Shown here piece after piece: positions 11,151-22,588 of a stretch of 64,000 nt of DNA (position 1 is the first letter of the stretch; each line of letters opens with the position of its first letter). The stretch is from Serripes groenlandicus (lineage: Eukaryota > Mollusca > Bivalvia > Cardiida > Cardiidae). Location: NCBI GenBank assembly GCA_031761405.1, contig JASEVX010000006.1, positions 33,235,359 to 33,299,358 on the forward strand, in the 5' to 3' direction. The notes under the pieces are model-generated. The model worked only from the letters and a program-made list of their open reading frames with translations, ran no database searches and was not told where the DNA came from. The translations under genes were made by a program, and so were the position numbers.

Positions 11151-11551
11151 TTAACCCTTTCCCACATGTAGACGCATTCTGACGCATCTGCAGCATACGA
11201 CTTTTGAAAACATTGTGACAAAAGGAGAAATTTCTCCATTTGCCACAATGTTTTCATCTTTTGACAGTATTAATACTTTCATTTATAGAGCTTTGCCGTA
11301 TTTCGCCCTGATGCTTTCAAAGTCGTCTGCTGCAGATTTGTTGTATGTTGGAAAGGGTTAAACTTTCATTTACATATATCAGGATTTTTCTCTGATTTTA
11401 CCCAGATGTTTACGAAGTTTTATGCTGCAGATTTGTTGTATGTGGGAAAGGGTTAAACTTTTTTTTACGTATATCAGGATTTTTCTGTGTTTTTACCCAG
11501 ATGTTTTCGAAGTTTTATGCTGCAGATGTGTTGTATGTTGGGAAGTGTAAA
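11151..11551 (+). mobile_element. MITE-A copy with right terminus repeated three times
   Basis: The full copy is 11151-11361 (TTAACCCTTTCCCACATGTA to GGAAAGGGTTAA). Two further right-end segments follow in the same direction, each with GATGTTT...GAAGTTTTATGCTGCAGAT and ending GGGAAAGGGTTAA (~11456) and GGGAAGTGTAA (~11551). Confidence 0.85.
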
Positions 11552-11836
11552 GGCTACAAGCTGCATTTAGTCACCATTATGTGAATTTAACTGTCACATC
11601 AGATCAGATTAATCTCTTAACTTTTACCAGATGAGATTTTGTTTTGGAACCGTCTGGTTTCAAGAGAAAACATATCAGACACGATTTAGACCCGAGAAAC
11701 TGGAAAGAATACATTGATTTAAAGTTGAAAACAGTTCTGTATGTGGAAATAATTGCTAAGTGTTTGCAATTTCCGCTTACCGACAATGTTCGTCTGCTGT
11801 AAAGGTGTCAAATGTCGTCTGTGTCGGGGAAAAGGT

Positions 11837-11992
11837 TTAACCCTTTCCGCCTTACAGACGCTAGATGACGCCTCTGTAGCAGACGACTTTTTAACTGTAT
11901 TTAATAATCATACTTTCATATATTTTATTGTTTTGCATTAGATGAGTTCAAAGTCGTCTGCTGCGGATTTGTTGTTTGTGGTAAAAGGTTAA
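11837..11992 (+). mobile_element. MITE-A copy, internally deleted
   Basis: TTAACCCTTTCCGCCTTACA to GTGGTAAAAGGTTAA. The inner hairpin is lost. Confidence 0.82.
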
Positions 11993-12101
11993 TATTTCCT
12001 CATATAGAACCGACTTTGGTAAGGCTAAGAGTAAATATTGAGCATTTTCCCTTAAAGCAGTTTCTTCTGACTGTCAACTTTCGTCAAATCTGTTTTACGG
12101 T

Positions 12102-12328
12102 TTAACCCTTTCCCTCATATAGACGCTTTCTGACGCCTCTGCAGCAGACGGCTTTTTGAAAACATAGTAACACAAGAAGAAATTGCACAAAACGTGCAAT
12201 TTCTCCTTTTGTCACATGTTTACCACTTTTAGTCATAGGTTATCCATTCAATCAGAGATTTTCCATTATTTGACAAAATATGTTCAAAGTCGTCTGCTGC
12301 AGAATTGTCATATGAGGGAAAGGGTTAA
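12102..12328 (+). mobile_element. MITE-A copy, complete
   Basis: TTAACCCTTTCCCTCATATA to TATGAGGGAAAGGGTTAA. The inner hairpin is TTGCACAAAACGTGCAA (CAC/GTG variant). Confidence 0.93.
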
Positions 12329-12801
12329 TAAATCGGACAAATCGTATATGAGGTACTTGGGTTAATATAACTCGATACGACTGTGTAGTAGAAAAGTTGG
12401 AAACCGGCCCGGTTTATGTATTCAACAACACAATACACGATAGCATATATAGTTAGATAAATACACATTACTACACTGTATATTTCCTCTCCCGGTAGCC
12501 TTGAACAATTATCCCACCAAATATACTGCGGGTTTATTCATCGCTCTGCATGTAAGACTGCGTAATTAAAGTGGTTTTTTGCCCCTTTTTATGAGTTAAA
12601 TGAAGTTTACATAGCCATAATGTAGTCAAGTAAACCGAGAGCGTTAAGAAACTGTGCATAATATGCATGTTGAAGGTGCAGTATATATAATATATATATA
12701 TATAGCCGATAAAAGCGTAGAGCAGAGCTGTTTATTATGTCTAGTCCATAGTTTGATAGAAACACCAGGCTGACGTTTAGCTTCATGCTCGTATGGGTGT
12801 G
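12329..12801. other. AT-rich spacer, no gene recognised
   Basis: Includes a short (TA)n run near 12690. No motif in the short open frames. Confidence 0.45.
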
Positions 12802-13021
12802 TTCACCATTTCCCGCGTGAAGACCCGTTTTGACGCATCTGTAGCAGACGACATTTGAAAACATTGTGGCAAATTGAGAGAATGTTCATTATGATCAGTT
12901 TCTCCTTTTGCCACAATTTTGTCCATTAATGTTACTTGTACTTCTAGTCGTTTTCCATATTTAAGAAGTTTAAATGTTTTCAGAGTCGTCTACAACGAAT
13001 TTGTTGTATTTCGGAAATGGT
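12802..13021 (+). mobile_element. MITE-A copy, old, cut at its last bases by a GC-rich element
   Basis: TTTCCCGCGTGAAGACCCG, TGTAGCAGACGACATTTGAA, right GTCGTCTACAACGAATTTG. Its terminal GGTTAA is split: GGT before 13022 and TAA after 13563. Confidence 0.75.
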
Positions 13022-13563
13022 AAGCCCCATTCTCACTGTCCCGGATTGACGTCCCGGATGATGGTCCGGGAGAAACCTTGTCAAACCGGGAAGACAACCG
13101 CGGTGGCACCGTAGAAGTTCGGGATATGGTAATGGACCCTGTTGTTCCGGCTTGAACCGGCAGACCGTCAACATCCAGAAGCGGCTTAATCCGGGCATGT
13201 CCGACACAATGCAGGACCGGGTCTCTACCGTGACAATCCGTAGTAATCTAAGGGTGGTCGGGAGTACTCCATGCACGGAAGACAAACGGGGGTCACCGGA
13301 CAGCCACTGGCGCATAACTGGGACTATACCGGGTTGGACCGGCGGCCACCGGGACACGACCTTTGTAATACCGGGTTATACCGGGATGGACACACCGGCA
13401 TGACAACGTTAATGACCCGTACCAAAACGGGATAAAACGGGGACATCCGGCTTCTACACGGCGGGTAACTCCGGGGGGGAAAAGTCCCGGATTATCCTGG
13501 TATACCGTCTATTTTACACCGGGAGATATCCGAACCAGAACCGGGACAGTGAGAATGGGGCTT
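13022..13563. mobile_element. GC-rich 542-bp TIR element
   Basis: The first 23 bp (AAGCCCCATTCTCACTGTCC then CGG) are exactly the reverse complement of the last 23 bp. The interior is rich in CCGGG motifs and contrasts strongly with AT-rich flanks. The open frames inside have no known domain. The class is not assigned. Confidence 0.85.
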
Positions 13564-13984
13564 TAATGTTTTGTTTTTTTCATTTTTAAATCTTCTTAGA
13601 CCAATTCTTCTGCTTTCGCTGCGCCTTCTTTAACTAACCCTCACTGAAATCAGTGTATATCGAGAACTGCTAGCACATCACAAGGGGTTCCTGCTGTTGG
13701 TTAAATCAATGCCTACACTGAACAACTTTTATAATTGGTCATCGTGGTATTTTTTAAAGATTCTAAATCAAAACCTTTAAATTTGAAAAGACTTACAATT
13801 TTGAATTAACGGGAGGTTCAATTTTCTAACAAAAGTATGGCAACATTATGAGATCGCTATATGTCTTTACCAGGGAACAAATGCATCGAGCAAAGTGAGA
13901 CCTTCGGAAAGAAAATTAAGTATCAAAATGTTATCAATTTCTGAAGAAGTTGGTGTCCATTTCTCAACTCTTTAATAATAAACG
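13564..13984. other. No gene or repeat recognised
   Basis: AT-rich; no motif. Confidence 0.45.
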
Positions 13985-14160
13985 AGTGGTAGCGGTTACA
14001 TGCTAGACTGTCAAACCAGAGATCCGGCGTTCAAATCCCGGTCCGGGTTCTAGATTGTTCTTATGTGCGTTTATATTTCTCCCACTCACGTACTGGTCTT
14101 TTCTAGGAATACAAGCTAAATAAGCTTATGCTCAATCTGAGCGATTGGTCTCTATAATCA
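13985..14160 (+). mobile_element. Family-5 SINE (tRNA-Asp-like head)
   Basis: AGTGGTAGCGGTTACATGC, then an anticodon-like loop CTGTCAA, then GTTCAAATCCCGGTCCGGG (box B). The end GAGCGATTGGTCTCTATAAT is shared with the copy at 23096. Confidence 0.65.
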
Positions 14161-14162
14161 AA

Positions 14163-14419
14163 GAATGTCAGAGCTATAGATAAGGGGCGTTTTGCATGTT
14201 CTAAAATCATTACTTGACCCTGTAACCCTATGCTGTGTGTACTCAAAAGAATCAGTCTTTGAGTTCCCACAACATAGCACACATAGAGTTTGGTTGGACA
14301 ATAAGACAGATATTTGAGGGGGGAGGGGGAAGAGCCGGATTTCGCTCACCCACAACATAGGATTTGCTTGGACAATAAGAGGGAAAACAGCTGTTTATCC
14401 CTCCTTATCTGGACCCCTG
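14163..14419 (+). mobile_element. MITE-C copy, rearranged
   Basis: AGAGCTATAGATAAGGGGCG to CCTCCTTATCTGGACCCC. The hairpin is broken by a deletion and a partial duplication of the right half (CCACAACATAGGATTTGC). Confidence 0.75.
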
Positions 14420-14654
14420 CTTGTGTACAACATTATAATGATAAGACCAACGGTGACCATGGCCGTAGAACTGCTGTATAACCTTTTATACCGGTGTACA
14501 TGCTAATGGCCTATATATACTTATGTCGGTTAATCGGAATGTCAATATTCAGTCATGTTACAGCTGTACTTGTAAGCTCAGCTCGTCCTAAATATACATC
14601 CTTTAGAATAGCAATGCAATTACGCCGAAAATGGATTAATGTACGTCATTATTC

Positions 14655-14720
14655 ATTTTAGGGTTAAAGTGTCAAATAAGGATTTTAGAACATGCAAAAT
14701 GCCCCTAATCTTGAGCACTA
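14655..14720 (-). mobile_element. MITE-C end fragment
   Basis: GTCAAATAAGGATTTTAGAA and GCAAAATGCCCCTAATCTTG match the family terminus. Confidence 0.6.
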
Positions 14721-14837
14721 CATAAGGTTAAAATTGAAAGGCACATTGTGTTCCATTCTAATATACATGTATATCCAAGCCAACTACAACACCAGTGTTG
14801 ATGTGCCTAGACATAACTACAAACTATATATGAGCCT

Positions 14838-15038
14838 TCCCGCGAGAAAACCAACAAATGTTGATCCGGATTAGCATAAGCATGCCTTCTGTGGATTTTC
14901 TGTTTCTATACCATATTTCATCTCGCTGAGACGAAATTTGTCGGCCCGGATAAGCCTTCGCGGACTGCGCAGAATGATATGGGTCGATACATTACGCAAA
15001 GTCTATACTGTTGGTTTTCACGTAGAACGGCTCATATA
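14838..15038. mobile_element. MITE-F copy (ACGAGAAAACCAAC family)
   Basis: CCCGCGAGAAAACCAAC at left and GTTGGTTTTCACGTAGAACG at right form inverted ends. Inside: ATCCGGATTAGC, GAGACGAAATTTGTCGGCCC, GTCGATACATTACGC. Confidence 0.78.
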
Positions 15039-15079
15039 TCTTCATGAATCACATATAGATTGGGACACGTTCCGTTATG

Positions 15080-15178
15080 GTCAATGTCAAGATCACTATT
15101 AGCCATGGGGTCAAGGTCACTATTGGCCATGGTCAAGGTCAGTATTGGCCATGGTCAAGGTCAGTATTGGCCATACAC
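15080..15178. repeat. Minisatellite, ~22-bp unit
   Basis: Repeats of GGTCAAGGTCAGTATTGGCC, ~4.5 copies. Confidence 0.9.
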
Positions 15179-15435
15179 CAAGGGTGCTGAACGTTTAGAT
15201 ATTTACTGCGAATTACGTTTCATTCTTTTATCTCTGCAATTACAGCTCATTATTTCATGAATCCTGGCATAGTAATGTAAACCAAATTGGTGACTAGCCG
15301 AACATGCTGTCAGGATTACGTCGTTTTTAGTTTGAGTTTGACTGTGCATTAATCTAGAGTGACATTTAAAACGATTATTGGATTAATGTTCTGATTTCTT
15401 AATTCAAATGAAGACCGTAAATAAGTTGGTAGAGA

Positions 15436-15606
15436 AGGCACTTATTTGTTCAGGGTTAATTTAGAGAAGGGTTCACACACCACTTATTTGTCCAGGGTTA
15501 ATTTAGAGAAGGGTACACACACCACTTATTTGTTCAGGGTTAATTTAGAGAAGGGTACACACACCACTTATTAGGGTACACACACCACTTATTTGTTCAG
15601 GGTTAA
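15436..15606. repeat. Minisatellite, 42-bp unit
   Basis: CACTTATTTGTTCAGGGTTA and ATTTAGAGAAGGGTACACAC repeat about four times, one copy shortened. Confidence 0.9.
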
Positions 15607-15639
15607 TGTGGTGAATAAATAATACATGCATTATTGTAT

Positions 15640-16165
15640 TGATATAATCTTCTTTTCTACTTATACGACATATGGATCTGAACTCGTAGTGATACAAACT
15701 TCTTAACTGAGCGCAGAGACCTGCACACGGTATATAGATCTGAAGTCGTAGTGATATAATTGTCTTTACTGAGCGCAGAGACTTATACACGATCTGAACG
15801 CGAAGTGATATTATCTTCTTTACTGAGCGCAGACACCTACACACGGTTTATATATCTGAATGTAGTGATATGATTTTCTTAACTGAGCGCAGAGACCCAC
15901 ACACGGTATATAGATCTGAACTCGTAGTGATATAATTGTCTTTTCTGAGCGCAGAGACTTATACACGATCTGAACTCGAAGTGATATAATCTTCTTTACT
16001 GAGCGCAGAGACCTACACACGGTTTATATATCTGAATGTAGTGATATGATATATTTACTGAGCGCAGAGAACAACACACGGTATATAGATCTGAACTCGT
16101 AGTGATATAATCTCATTTACCGAGTGCAGTTCCTTCACTCGGCATATGGATCTGAACGACGTTCA
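15640..16165. repeat. Minisatellite, 55-63-bp unit, ~8 copies
   Basis: The unit carries TACTGAGCGCAGAGACCTAC, ACACGGTATATAGATCTGAA and CTCGTAGTGATATAATC. Length varies by deletion. Confidence 0.9.
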
Positions 16166-16339
16166 ATAAGCACGCACACAGAAACATGTTTCTATATGAC
16201 AACCCAGTTTCTTTGCTTAATTTTTATTCTAAACCGTCGTCGCTTCGGCGTTGTTCAGCTTGGTTGTGTTCCAATGTTGTACTTTCGAAAACACGGCTGC
16301 AATTAGCTTTGGAACGCTTCGGGACAGTTCGCTAAAAAA

Positions 16340-17130
16340 TGTGTATATTATGATTTTAAAGCATGACTTAAAGGAAGCAGATGCAGTTCAGTACATTTAA
16401 ATAACATTTGCACACAGACAGGATGTAAACATTTCGAACAAGAAGGCCAAATGTCCCTTTATTTTAAACAAGAAGGCCAATATGTGCATATATTGCTCAC
16501 CTGGCTAACATAGCATATAATAAAAGGTTACCAAGAGCAGAAAGGGTCAATTTTGACGTAGGGATTAGACGTTTTATATGCTGCGATCTATGTGATATTC
16601 AGCATGTGAAGTTAAGTCGTGACATGACAAGTTTAGTCCTGAAACCATTTGGTTTACACTTTGCTTAACATTGACTGCAACTATAATGTGTCATACAAGC
16701 CGAAGTTTCTTAATTTGTTACCAATAAACGGTTTTAAATCTGATCTTACGAGATCAATAAGATAAAAAAAAACACCACATAGGTGCTAAAATATTAACAT
16801 ATATTAAGGTTTAATGCCTCTAGTTATAAGTTAAGTGTGACACAAACTTTGGAAGGAGAGGGGGAATTCTATTCTCCTTCAAGTTTAGCAGCAGTATGAT
16901 AACAATCAAAGCGCTGAAAGCGCTGATGGTATAGGGGGCATATGTAAATTGAAAACATATGGCATAGATCATATGGACAAACATTGTTGAAACAATGAAA
17001 CAATGACCTTTAAACAAACCAAACCAAAAATGTTTGAAGCAACACATATTGCCTGCCAATAACATATACCTCATTTGTCAAAGTTTTACCCTTTTCTTGA
17101 ATAAACAAAATATCGAAGGACAAAAGATTG
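16340..17130. repeat. Dispersed repeat, partly shared in inverse orientation with 36830-37000
   Basis: AAAGCATGACTTAAAGGAAG, GCAGTTCAGTACATTTAAAT, GAACAAGAAGGCCAAATGTC and TTGCTCACCTGGCTAACAT recur reverse-complemented near 36830-36990. The minus open frame at 16820-17074 has no known domain. Confidence 0.6.
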
Positions 17131-17630
17131 ACAAAAAAAAACCCGAGCAGCTACCCTTAATTAAAATATTTCTAGTTCAGAAATCACTAAAGATCAACAA
17201 TGTATATTGTAATCATGCTGATAAATGAAAGACGATCGAAAGCATGATAGAGTTATGTTTCTTTTGCACTGCACAATTGCAGCTCTGAGTTTCCTATACA
17301 CCAAGTCTTAAATTGATATATTGGACATATATTCAGACAATAACCGAAGAAATGAAAAAATTGAGTTTACACCTAAAAAACAGACTAGATTTGACTAAGT
17401 ACAAATCTTGGGGAAGCACTCATTAACGAAAAGGGGAATTTCACGGAACGCATGTGTTGCATATAATAAGGGAGAACATTGAAAGACAAAAATATACACA
17501 CTCCAAACGCAGCATGCTAAATTTATGGTAATGGTGCATATACATTATAATTTAATCCCAAAATCGCTAGAAGCTTCTCAATAATAAAATAAATAATGAC
17601 CTTGCGGTTATAACTCGGATGTGTTGACAA
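17131..17630. other. AT-rich, nothing recognised
   Basis: No gene or repeat signature. Confidence 0.45.
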
Positions 17631-17851
17631 ATTCGGCCAAATTTCTTTCCGACGTTTGACAAAAGTCAATGCGACATGCGTCATTCGTCTTTCACCAATG
17701 GCTAAGTCTATGTGGAAACGCAGCCAGTTGCTTGGGAAGATTGTTGTGAGGAGTACTGGTTTGAGAAAACCAGGAAATACATTTGTAGGTGAACTGGCCG
17801 CCGTGATATGACTGAAGAAATGTTAAAAACGGCGTTAAATCCCAAACAATC
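17631..17851 (+). mobile_element. Family-1 SINE, head mostly lost
   Basis: CTTTCCGACGTTTGACAAAA, GTCAATGCGACATGCGTC, GGAGTACTGGTTTGAGAAAA, tail AAACGGCGTTAAATCCC. Confidence 0.88.
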
Positions 17852-18329
17852 AATGTTGAAATTAACTTATCTATAATTTGTAGATTTAATTTCTATTTCC
17901 TAGTAGGGTCTACATACAGCGACACATGAGAATATTCAACACAAAACGCGACCTGTTTTACCAACAATTCCCCAGTAGCGGTGAGACCGTTTGTAACATT
18001 ATTTCATGGCATGTATACACAGTAGGACCTCTCTCTTTGGACGAATTATGTTGTAACAAGTTTGTTTACAGTATTCCTTAACCTTGACCACATAGACTAA
18101 ATATACAGCAAACAACATTGAACTAAGGCATAACTATTGACCTGAATTAATAAAAGTATGATTTTGAATAGTGATGAAAACATTGTGGAAAAAGACAAAC
18201 TTGTTGATTATCATTCATCTGTTAAGGTTAGTCAAATGTGTCTAAAAGGGGCAAAGGTTAACATAATAACTGTAGACAAATGTTTTCGTTATCTAGGTTA
18301 TAGAAACAATTTGATTCATGTTTCAAAGC
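17852..18329. other. AT-rich, nothing recognised
   Basis: No gene or repeat signature. Confidence 0.45.
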
Positions 18330-18560
18330 ATTGTTTGAAAAGGAGAAATTGCTCATTGTCAGCAATTGCTCCGTTTGCAAATATACTTTCAACATTTGTT
18401 TGTAACTAAGTAGCTATAACGGGAACGGTTCAACCCTTGAATTCCCGCTTACAGTCGCTTTTTGACGCATGTGCAGCAGACGGCTGCAGAATTGTTTATC
18501 ATGACCCATTTCCTCTTTTTCCACAAAGGTTTCAACTATATATTTTTCCCCTTGATGTAA
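18330..18560. mobile_element. MITE-A fragments
   Basis: The hairpin segment AAATTGCTCATTGTCAGCAA is at 18346, followed by a decayed left end (TTCAACCCTTGAATTCCCG, GCAGCAGACGGCTGCAG). Confidence 0.6.
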
Positions 18561-18679
18561 GGCAAAATTGCTCGTAATCATTCATCTCTAGCATGTTATT
18601 CAAAATGTGTCCGGAAGGGAGAAAGAGGGAAAGAACGTCCATAGTAAAACGTTTAAATATGAAAAGAATTAATTTGAAA

Positions 18680-18990
18680 CGTGTTTGAAAGCATTGTGTG
18701 AAAAGGAGGAATTGCTCATTGTCAGCAATAGCTCCATTTTCAACAATATTTTTTAAATATTCGAACTGTTATAGTATCACGGAAAGGGTTCCGCTTCCAT
18801 GGGAAGGATGTAACCATTTTCCGCCTACAGACGCATGTGCAGCAGACGACAATCGAAAACATTGTGACAAAGGGGGAAATTGCTTTTCGTAGGCAATTTC
18901 TACTTTTGCCACAATGGTTTCAACTCCTTTCAATAATTGTATTTACAGTGCTTTGCACATTTCTCTATAAGTCGACTGTTGTAAACTAAT
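18680..18990. mobile_element. MITE-A fragments
   Basis: A second copy of the CATTGTCAGCAATAGCTCC hairpin is at 18716. Then comes a left end from 18811 (TAACCATTTTCCGCCTACAG) with hairpin ATTGCTTTTCGTAGGCAAT. Confidence 0.62.
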
Positions 18991-19754
18991 GGGGTCACAG
19001 AACGGTCGACGTTACCTCACACTACTGACCTTAAGGTCAACCATAGTTCAGAGTGAGTTTCATTCATAGAAACTATTTTGTCTCATAAATTTATGCAGCG
19101 GAGGGTTTTGTGATTCGGTCGAACCAATGAAATCGTTGAAAAGGCAAATTATAACCAATCAAAACTCGATTTTGGTGTAGGTATACACATGTGGACTGCG
19201 GTTGCAGCTTTAAATTCGACTTTTCGAAAGCAGCTTCGCTATGAGATAGTGGCGAAACGCCCCTATCCCAAAAACGGGAGTATATGAACAAAATATACGA
19301 AGGAATTTAAAAAAACACGTTTTAAGTTTAGAAATACAACAGAACTTTAGGCAAACACATTCCCCGAGGAAAAATGAACTTTTTTTCTGGGATTTGATAA
19401 ACCGTGTCGTGAGGGCCGTAAATCAAACTATTAAAATAAGCGTAGCCTAGGAAGTTGGAGGAAAGTTATTTAATACAAATTAAATGTGTCTAAAGATTTG
19501 TAATAACGCTAGAAGACATACGTATTTTGCATCTTGTTGTTTCTTAAATCAGTTAATACAATTTATTTATTCATAACGGTTAATATTTTCAAACATATTA
19601 CAGATATTTTCTTTACAATGATAATGTTGGTTGCTCCCTTTTCGATTACGTCACCCCATGGTACAACATTAAAACCTATTCAATACTGACACCGCGCTTC
19701 CATGCGGCGTCAATAATAGAAATCATTGTACAAATACAATTTAATTTTATTGCT
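18991..19754. other. AT-rich, nothing recognised
   Basis: No gene recognised. A short open frame on the minus strand (19091-19291) has no motif. Confidence 0.45.
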
Positions 19755-19870
19755 TTGACACTTTCTCACATGCAGACACTTTCTCACGCCACTTCAGCAA
19801 ACAACTTTTTAAAACATCGTTACAAAAAGAAAAATTGCTCATCTTCTCCCTTTTCGTGTATAATTTGTAA
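19755..19870 (+). mobile_element. MITE-A left-part fragment
   Basis: CTTTCTCACATGCAGACACT, then CAAAAAGAAAAATTGCTCAT. Confidence 0.55.
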
Positions 19871-19912
19871 TATGTAGCCGGAGGAGAATGCAAAACGCGT
19901 TTATGAAAATGT

Positions 19913-20060
19913 GGCAATGAACCCTATATTCGAGGTTTACAAAATTTATAAAAAATGACTGACATGTATACCCTTTCCCGCTTTTGAATGGCAATGAACC
20001 CTATATTCGAGGTTTACAGAATTTATAAAAAATGACATGGATAGTTTTTGGATACCCCTT
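19913..20060. repeat. Two-copy tandem repeat (~75 bp)
   Basis: GGCAATGAACCCTATATTCG and AGGTTTACA...TTTATAAAAAATGAC occur twice in a row. Confidence 0.8.
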
Positions 20061-20169
20061 CCCCCTTTTGAATACGAGTATTGCATGGCTCATATGGCTC
20101 AATACTTACCGAGGACAGTCAATAAGGGGTAGTGAAGGTAGTGAATTCGCGCCCCGACTCAATCATTGC

Positions 20170-20419
20170 TTCCAATGATTTATTTGATGTTTGATGTTTA
20201 ACGCCGTTTTCAACAATGTATCAGTTACATCACGGCGTTTCCTGGGTAAGTACTGGTCCATTTATCCTGCCACCAGTCAGTCAGTCGTAATGTATACCAT
20301 GCGGCGACCCTGAGCTTCAAGGAGGGAAGCCATTACTACTATTCTAAATTCTTTGAAATAACCCAGCCGGGGATCGAACCCGCACCCGCTGCATGCTCCT
20401 CCACTATACCACCGAGGCA
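20170..20419 (-). mobile_element. Family-2 SINE, full length
   Basis: On the minus strand: head TGCCTCGGTGGTATAGTGGA, box B GGTTCGATCCCCGGC, body and tail AACGGCGTTAAAC. The leading CGGTGGTATAGTGG is box-A-like. Confidence 0.9.
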
Positions 20420-20424
20420 TGATG

Positions 20425-20645
20425 TAGTTGTGTTTAGGTTTTAAGACGTTTTCAACAATATTTCAGATATATCACGGCGACAGTTCACTCATTCATGGTC
20501 CCTGGGTAAACAAACAGTACTTAGCTAGGAAATGTGTCTCGCCCAAGGACACCCACCATGAATACCACGCCGCGACAAGGGGTCAGACTCGGGACGCGCG
20601 GCTCCAAATGCCCTGCGCTAACAACTCGGCCACAGCAGATTACCT
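20425..20645 (-). mobile_element. Family-4 SINE
   Basis: The plus strand shows the reversed tail AAGACGTTTTCAACAATATT, ATCACGGCGACAGTTCACTC, TGGGTAAACAAACAGTAC and GTGTCTCGCCCAAGGACAC. It is shared with 29358-29565. Confidence 0.75.
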
Positions 20646-20670
20646 ATATTACACGATACACATGAAATCA

Positions 20671-20870
20671 CTAACCCCCCTTTCCCACATACAACAATTC
20701 TGCAGCCGACAGTTTTGACCATATCTAGGCAAACCTATGGTAACTTTCTTCAAAAGAGAGCACATTTATAGAATGGAGTTGAACACATTCTGGCAAATGG
20801 AGACATTGCTCATCATGAGCTATTCTTCCTTTTGTCACAATGTTATCAAAGGTCATTTGCACCAGAGGCT
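20671..20870 (-). mobile_element. MITE-A copy, decayed
   Basis: CTAACCCCCCTTTCCCACAT, CTGCAGCCGACAG, hairpin ATTGCTCATCATGAGC. Confidence 0.7.
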
Positions 20871-20954
20871 TCATAAAGTGTTTGTTAGCTGAAAACGGCT
20901 TATGAACATATACATGTTACATAATGCTAAATTACTTCACTTAGTACATTTTGT

Positions 20955-21216
20955 CAGACCGCCTCGGTGGCGTTGTGGTAGACGTCCGCCTTAGTTTAGG
21001 AGGTCGCGGGTTCGATCTTGGGCCGAGTCTTATCAAATACTTTAAAACTGGCATAAATGACTCTAAGGGTTGCGGGGTTAAGCCTAACGAGCGACTGGCT
21101 GGTGTCAGGATAAATGAACCAGTAATTGAACCAGTAGTACTGGTAAAATTCTCAAGAAACGCCGTGATACAACTGAAAACATTGTTGAAAGTAGCGTAAA
21201 ACACCAAACAATCAAT
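20955..21216 (+). mobile_element. Family-2 SINE, full length
   Basis: The tRNA-like head is CGCCTCGGTGGCGTTGTGGT with box B GGGTTCGATCTTGGGCC. The body is GGGTTGCGGGGTTAAGCC, GCTGGTGTCAGGATAAATG. The tail is GTTGAAAGTAGCGTAAAACA, then AATCAATCAATAC. Its tRNA head is not a functional tRNA gene. Confidence 0.9.
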
Positions 21217-21436
21217 CAATACAATTTGTCAGAAGACAATAGAATTATTACAAATCATTTGTCCAATTTCATTTTGAAAAACATACACAAATAAAACAAG
21301 GACAACTTACTTACATGTAAGACAATTTAAAATGTATCTAGATATACAACACCAAACGGAATGGAGAAAATCGAACACACTGATCAATTTCTTCCTTCAC
21401 CACGATGTTTGCATAAGTCGTCTGCTGCAGAGAGGT

Positions 21437-21660
21437 TTAACCCTTTCCCTCATACGACAATTCTGCAGCAGACGACTTTAAACATATTTTGTGAAAAAAT
21501 AGAAAATTTCTATAATTGAATGGATAACCTATGACTAAACGTGGAAAACATTGTGGCAAAAGGAGAAATTGCTCGTTTTTGAGTAATTTCTTCTTTTGTC
21601 AATTTGTTTTCAAAAAGCTGCAGAGGCGTCAGAAAGCGCCTATATAAGGGAAAGTGTTAA
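21437..21660 (-). mobile_element. MITE-A copy, complete
   Basis: TTAACCCTTTCCCTCATACG to TATATAAGGGAAAGTGTTAA, inner ATTGCTCGTTTTTGAGTAAT. Confidence 0.9.
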
Positions 21661-21755
21661 CAGTTGTTATATCGGAGAAAACAGGTAAACGTCGATATGC
21701 ACTTTATTGTAGAATAGGGTTTGTGTTCAGTTGGCTGCATCGGCCTTTGGGGGAA

Positions 21756-22011
21756 TATCGAAGGATTGGCGTGAAACGATTGTAACTAACACCCTATTTT
21801 GAAAAAGCTTGGTTTAGGGGCAATTTTGACCTCTTTGTAAACAATGGAAAATGTAGGTGCCATTGCTCAGAACGAGCAATGGCACATAAATTTCCATTGT
21901 TTACCAAGAAAAATGAGTTAACGCTTATAAAGACTTTATGGTGAGGTGATTAACCTTGGTAAAAAAAATACAAATTTGAGTTACAACCGTTTCACGCCAA
22001 GCCCTCGATAT
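21756..22011. mobile_element. MITE-E copy, complete
   Basis: Ends TATCGAAGGATTGGCGTGAA and CACGCCAAGCCCTCGATA form ~30-bp inverted repeats reaching GTTGTAACT. The inner hairpin is GTGCCATTGCTCAGAACGAG and its partner CAATGGCAC. Confidence 0.85.
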
Positions 22012-22358
22012 GTAACTCACTGTATAGAGATCTACATGTAGTATAATTACGCCGCGCCTTGCTATTTAGGGTCATATGGATCGTCTCGTTGACCTCCATT
22101 TAAAGTTACGCTTGTGTAAAACTGGTGGGGCTACGCTTCTAGTTTTCTTGTTAGAGGATGTGTTGGGGGTCTGAGTTACAGGGGGGGCGGAAAGTGAACA
22201 CTCTGTGGTGAGACTGTGTGGTTGTGTGGACTCGGCGGATCGCGGGGTTCAATCAGAATCCCCCCAGGTGCGTCAGACGCGGGTCGGTAGCGTATATCGA
22301 TTTAGACTCCGACACGGAACAGTTACCATAAACGTGCCGCGGACCACGGAAATGGGTC

Positions 22359-22587
22359 TTAACCCTTTCTCTCATATAGACGCTTACTGACGCCTCTGCA
22401 GCAGACGGCGTTTTGAAAACATAGTGACAAAAGAAGAAATTGCTCAAAACGAGCAATTTCTCCTTTTGACACAATGTTTTCCACTTTAAGTCATAGGTTA
22501 TCCATTCAATTATAGAGATTTTCTATGTTTTGACAAAATATGTTCAAAGTCGTCTGCTGCAGAATTGTCATATGAGGGAAAGGGTAA
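22359..22587 (+). mobile_element. MITE-A copy
   Basis: TTAACCCTTTCTCTCATATA to TATGAGGGAAAGGGTAAAA, inner TTGCTCAAAACGAGCAA. Confidence 0.9.
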
Positions 22588-22588
22588 A

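Noticed and set aside
12980..13357. 125-codon minus frame in the GC-rich element
   Set aside because: High GC gives long chance frames. No domain, and it runs out of the element into a MITE.
16820..17074. 84-codon hydrophobic minus frame
   Set aside because: Lies in a dispersed repeat. No signal or family resemblance beyond a hydrophobic run.
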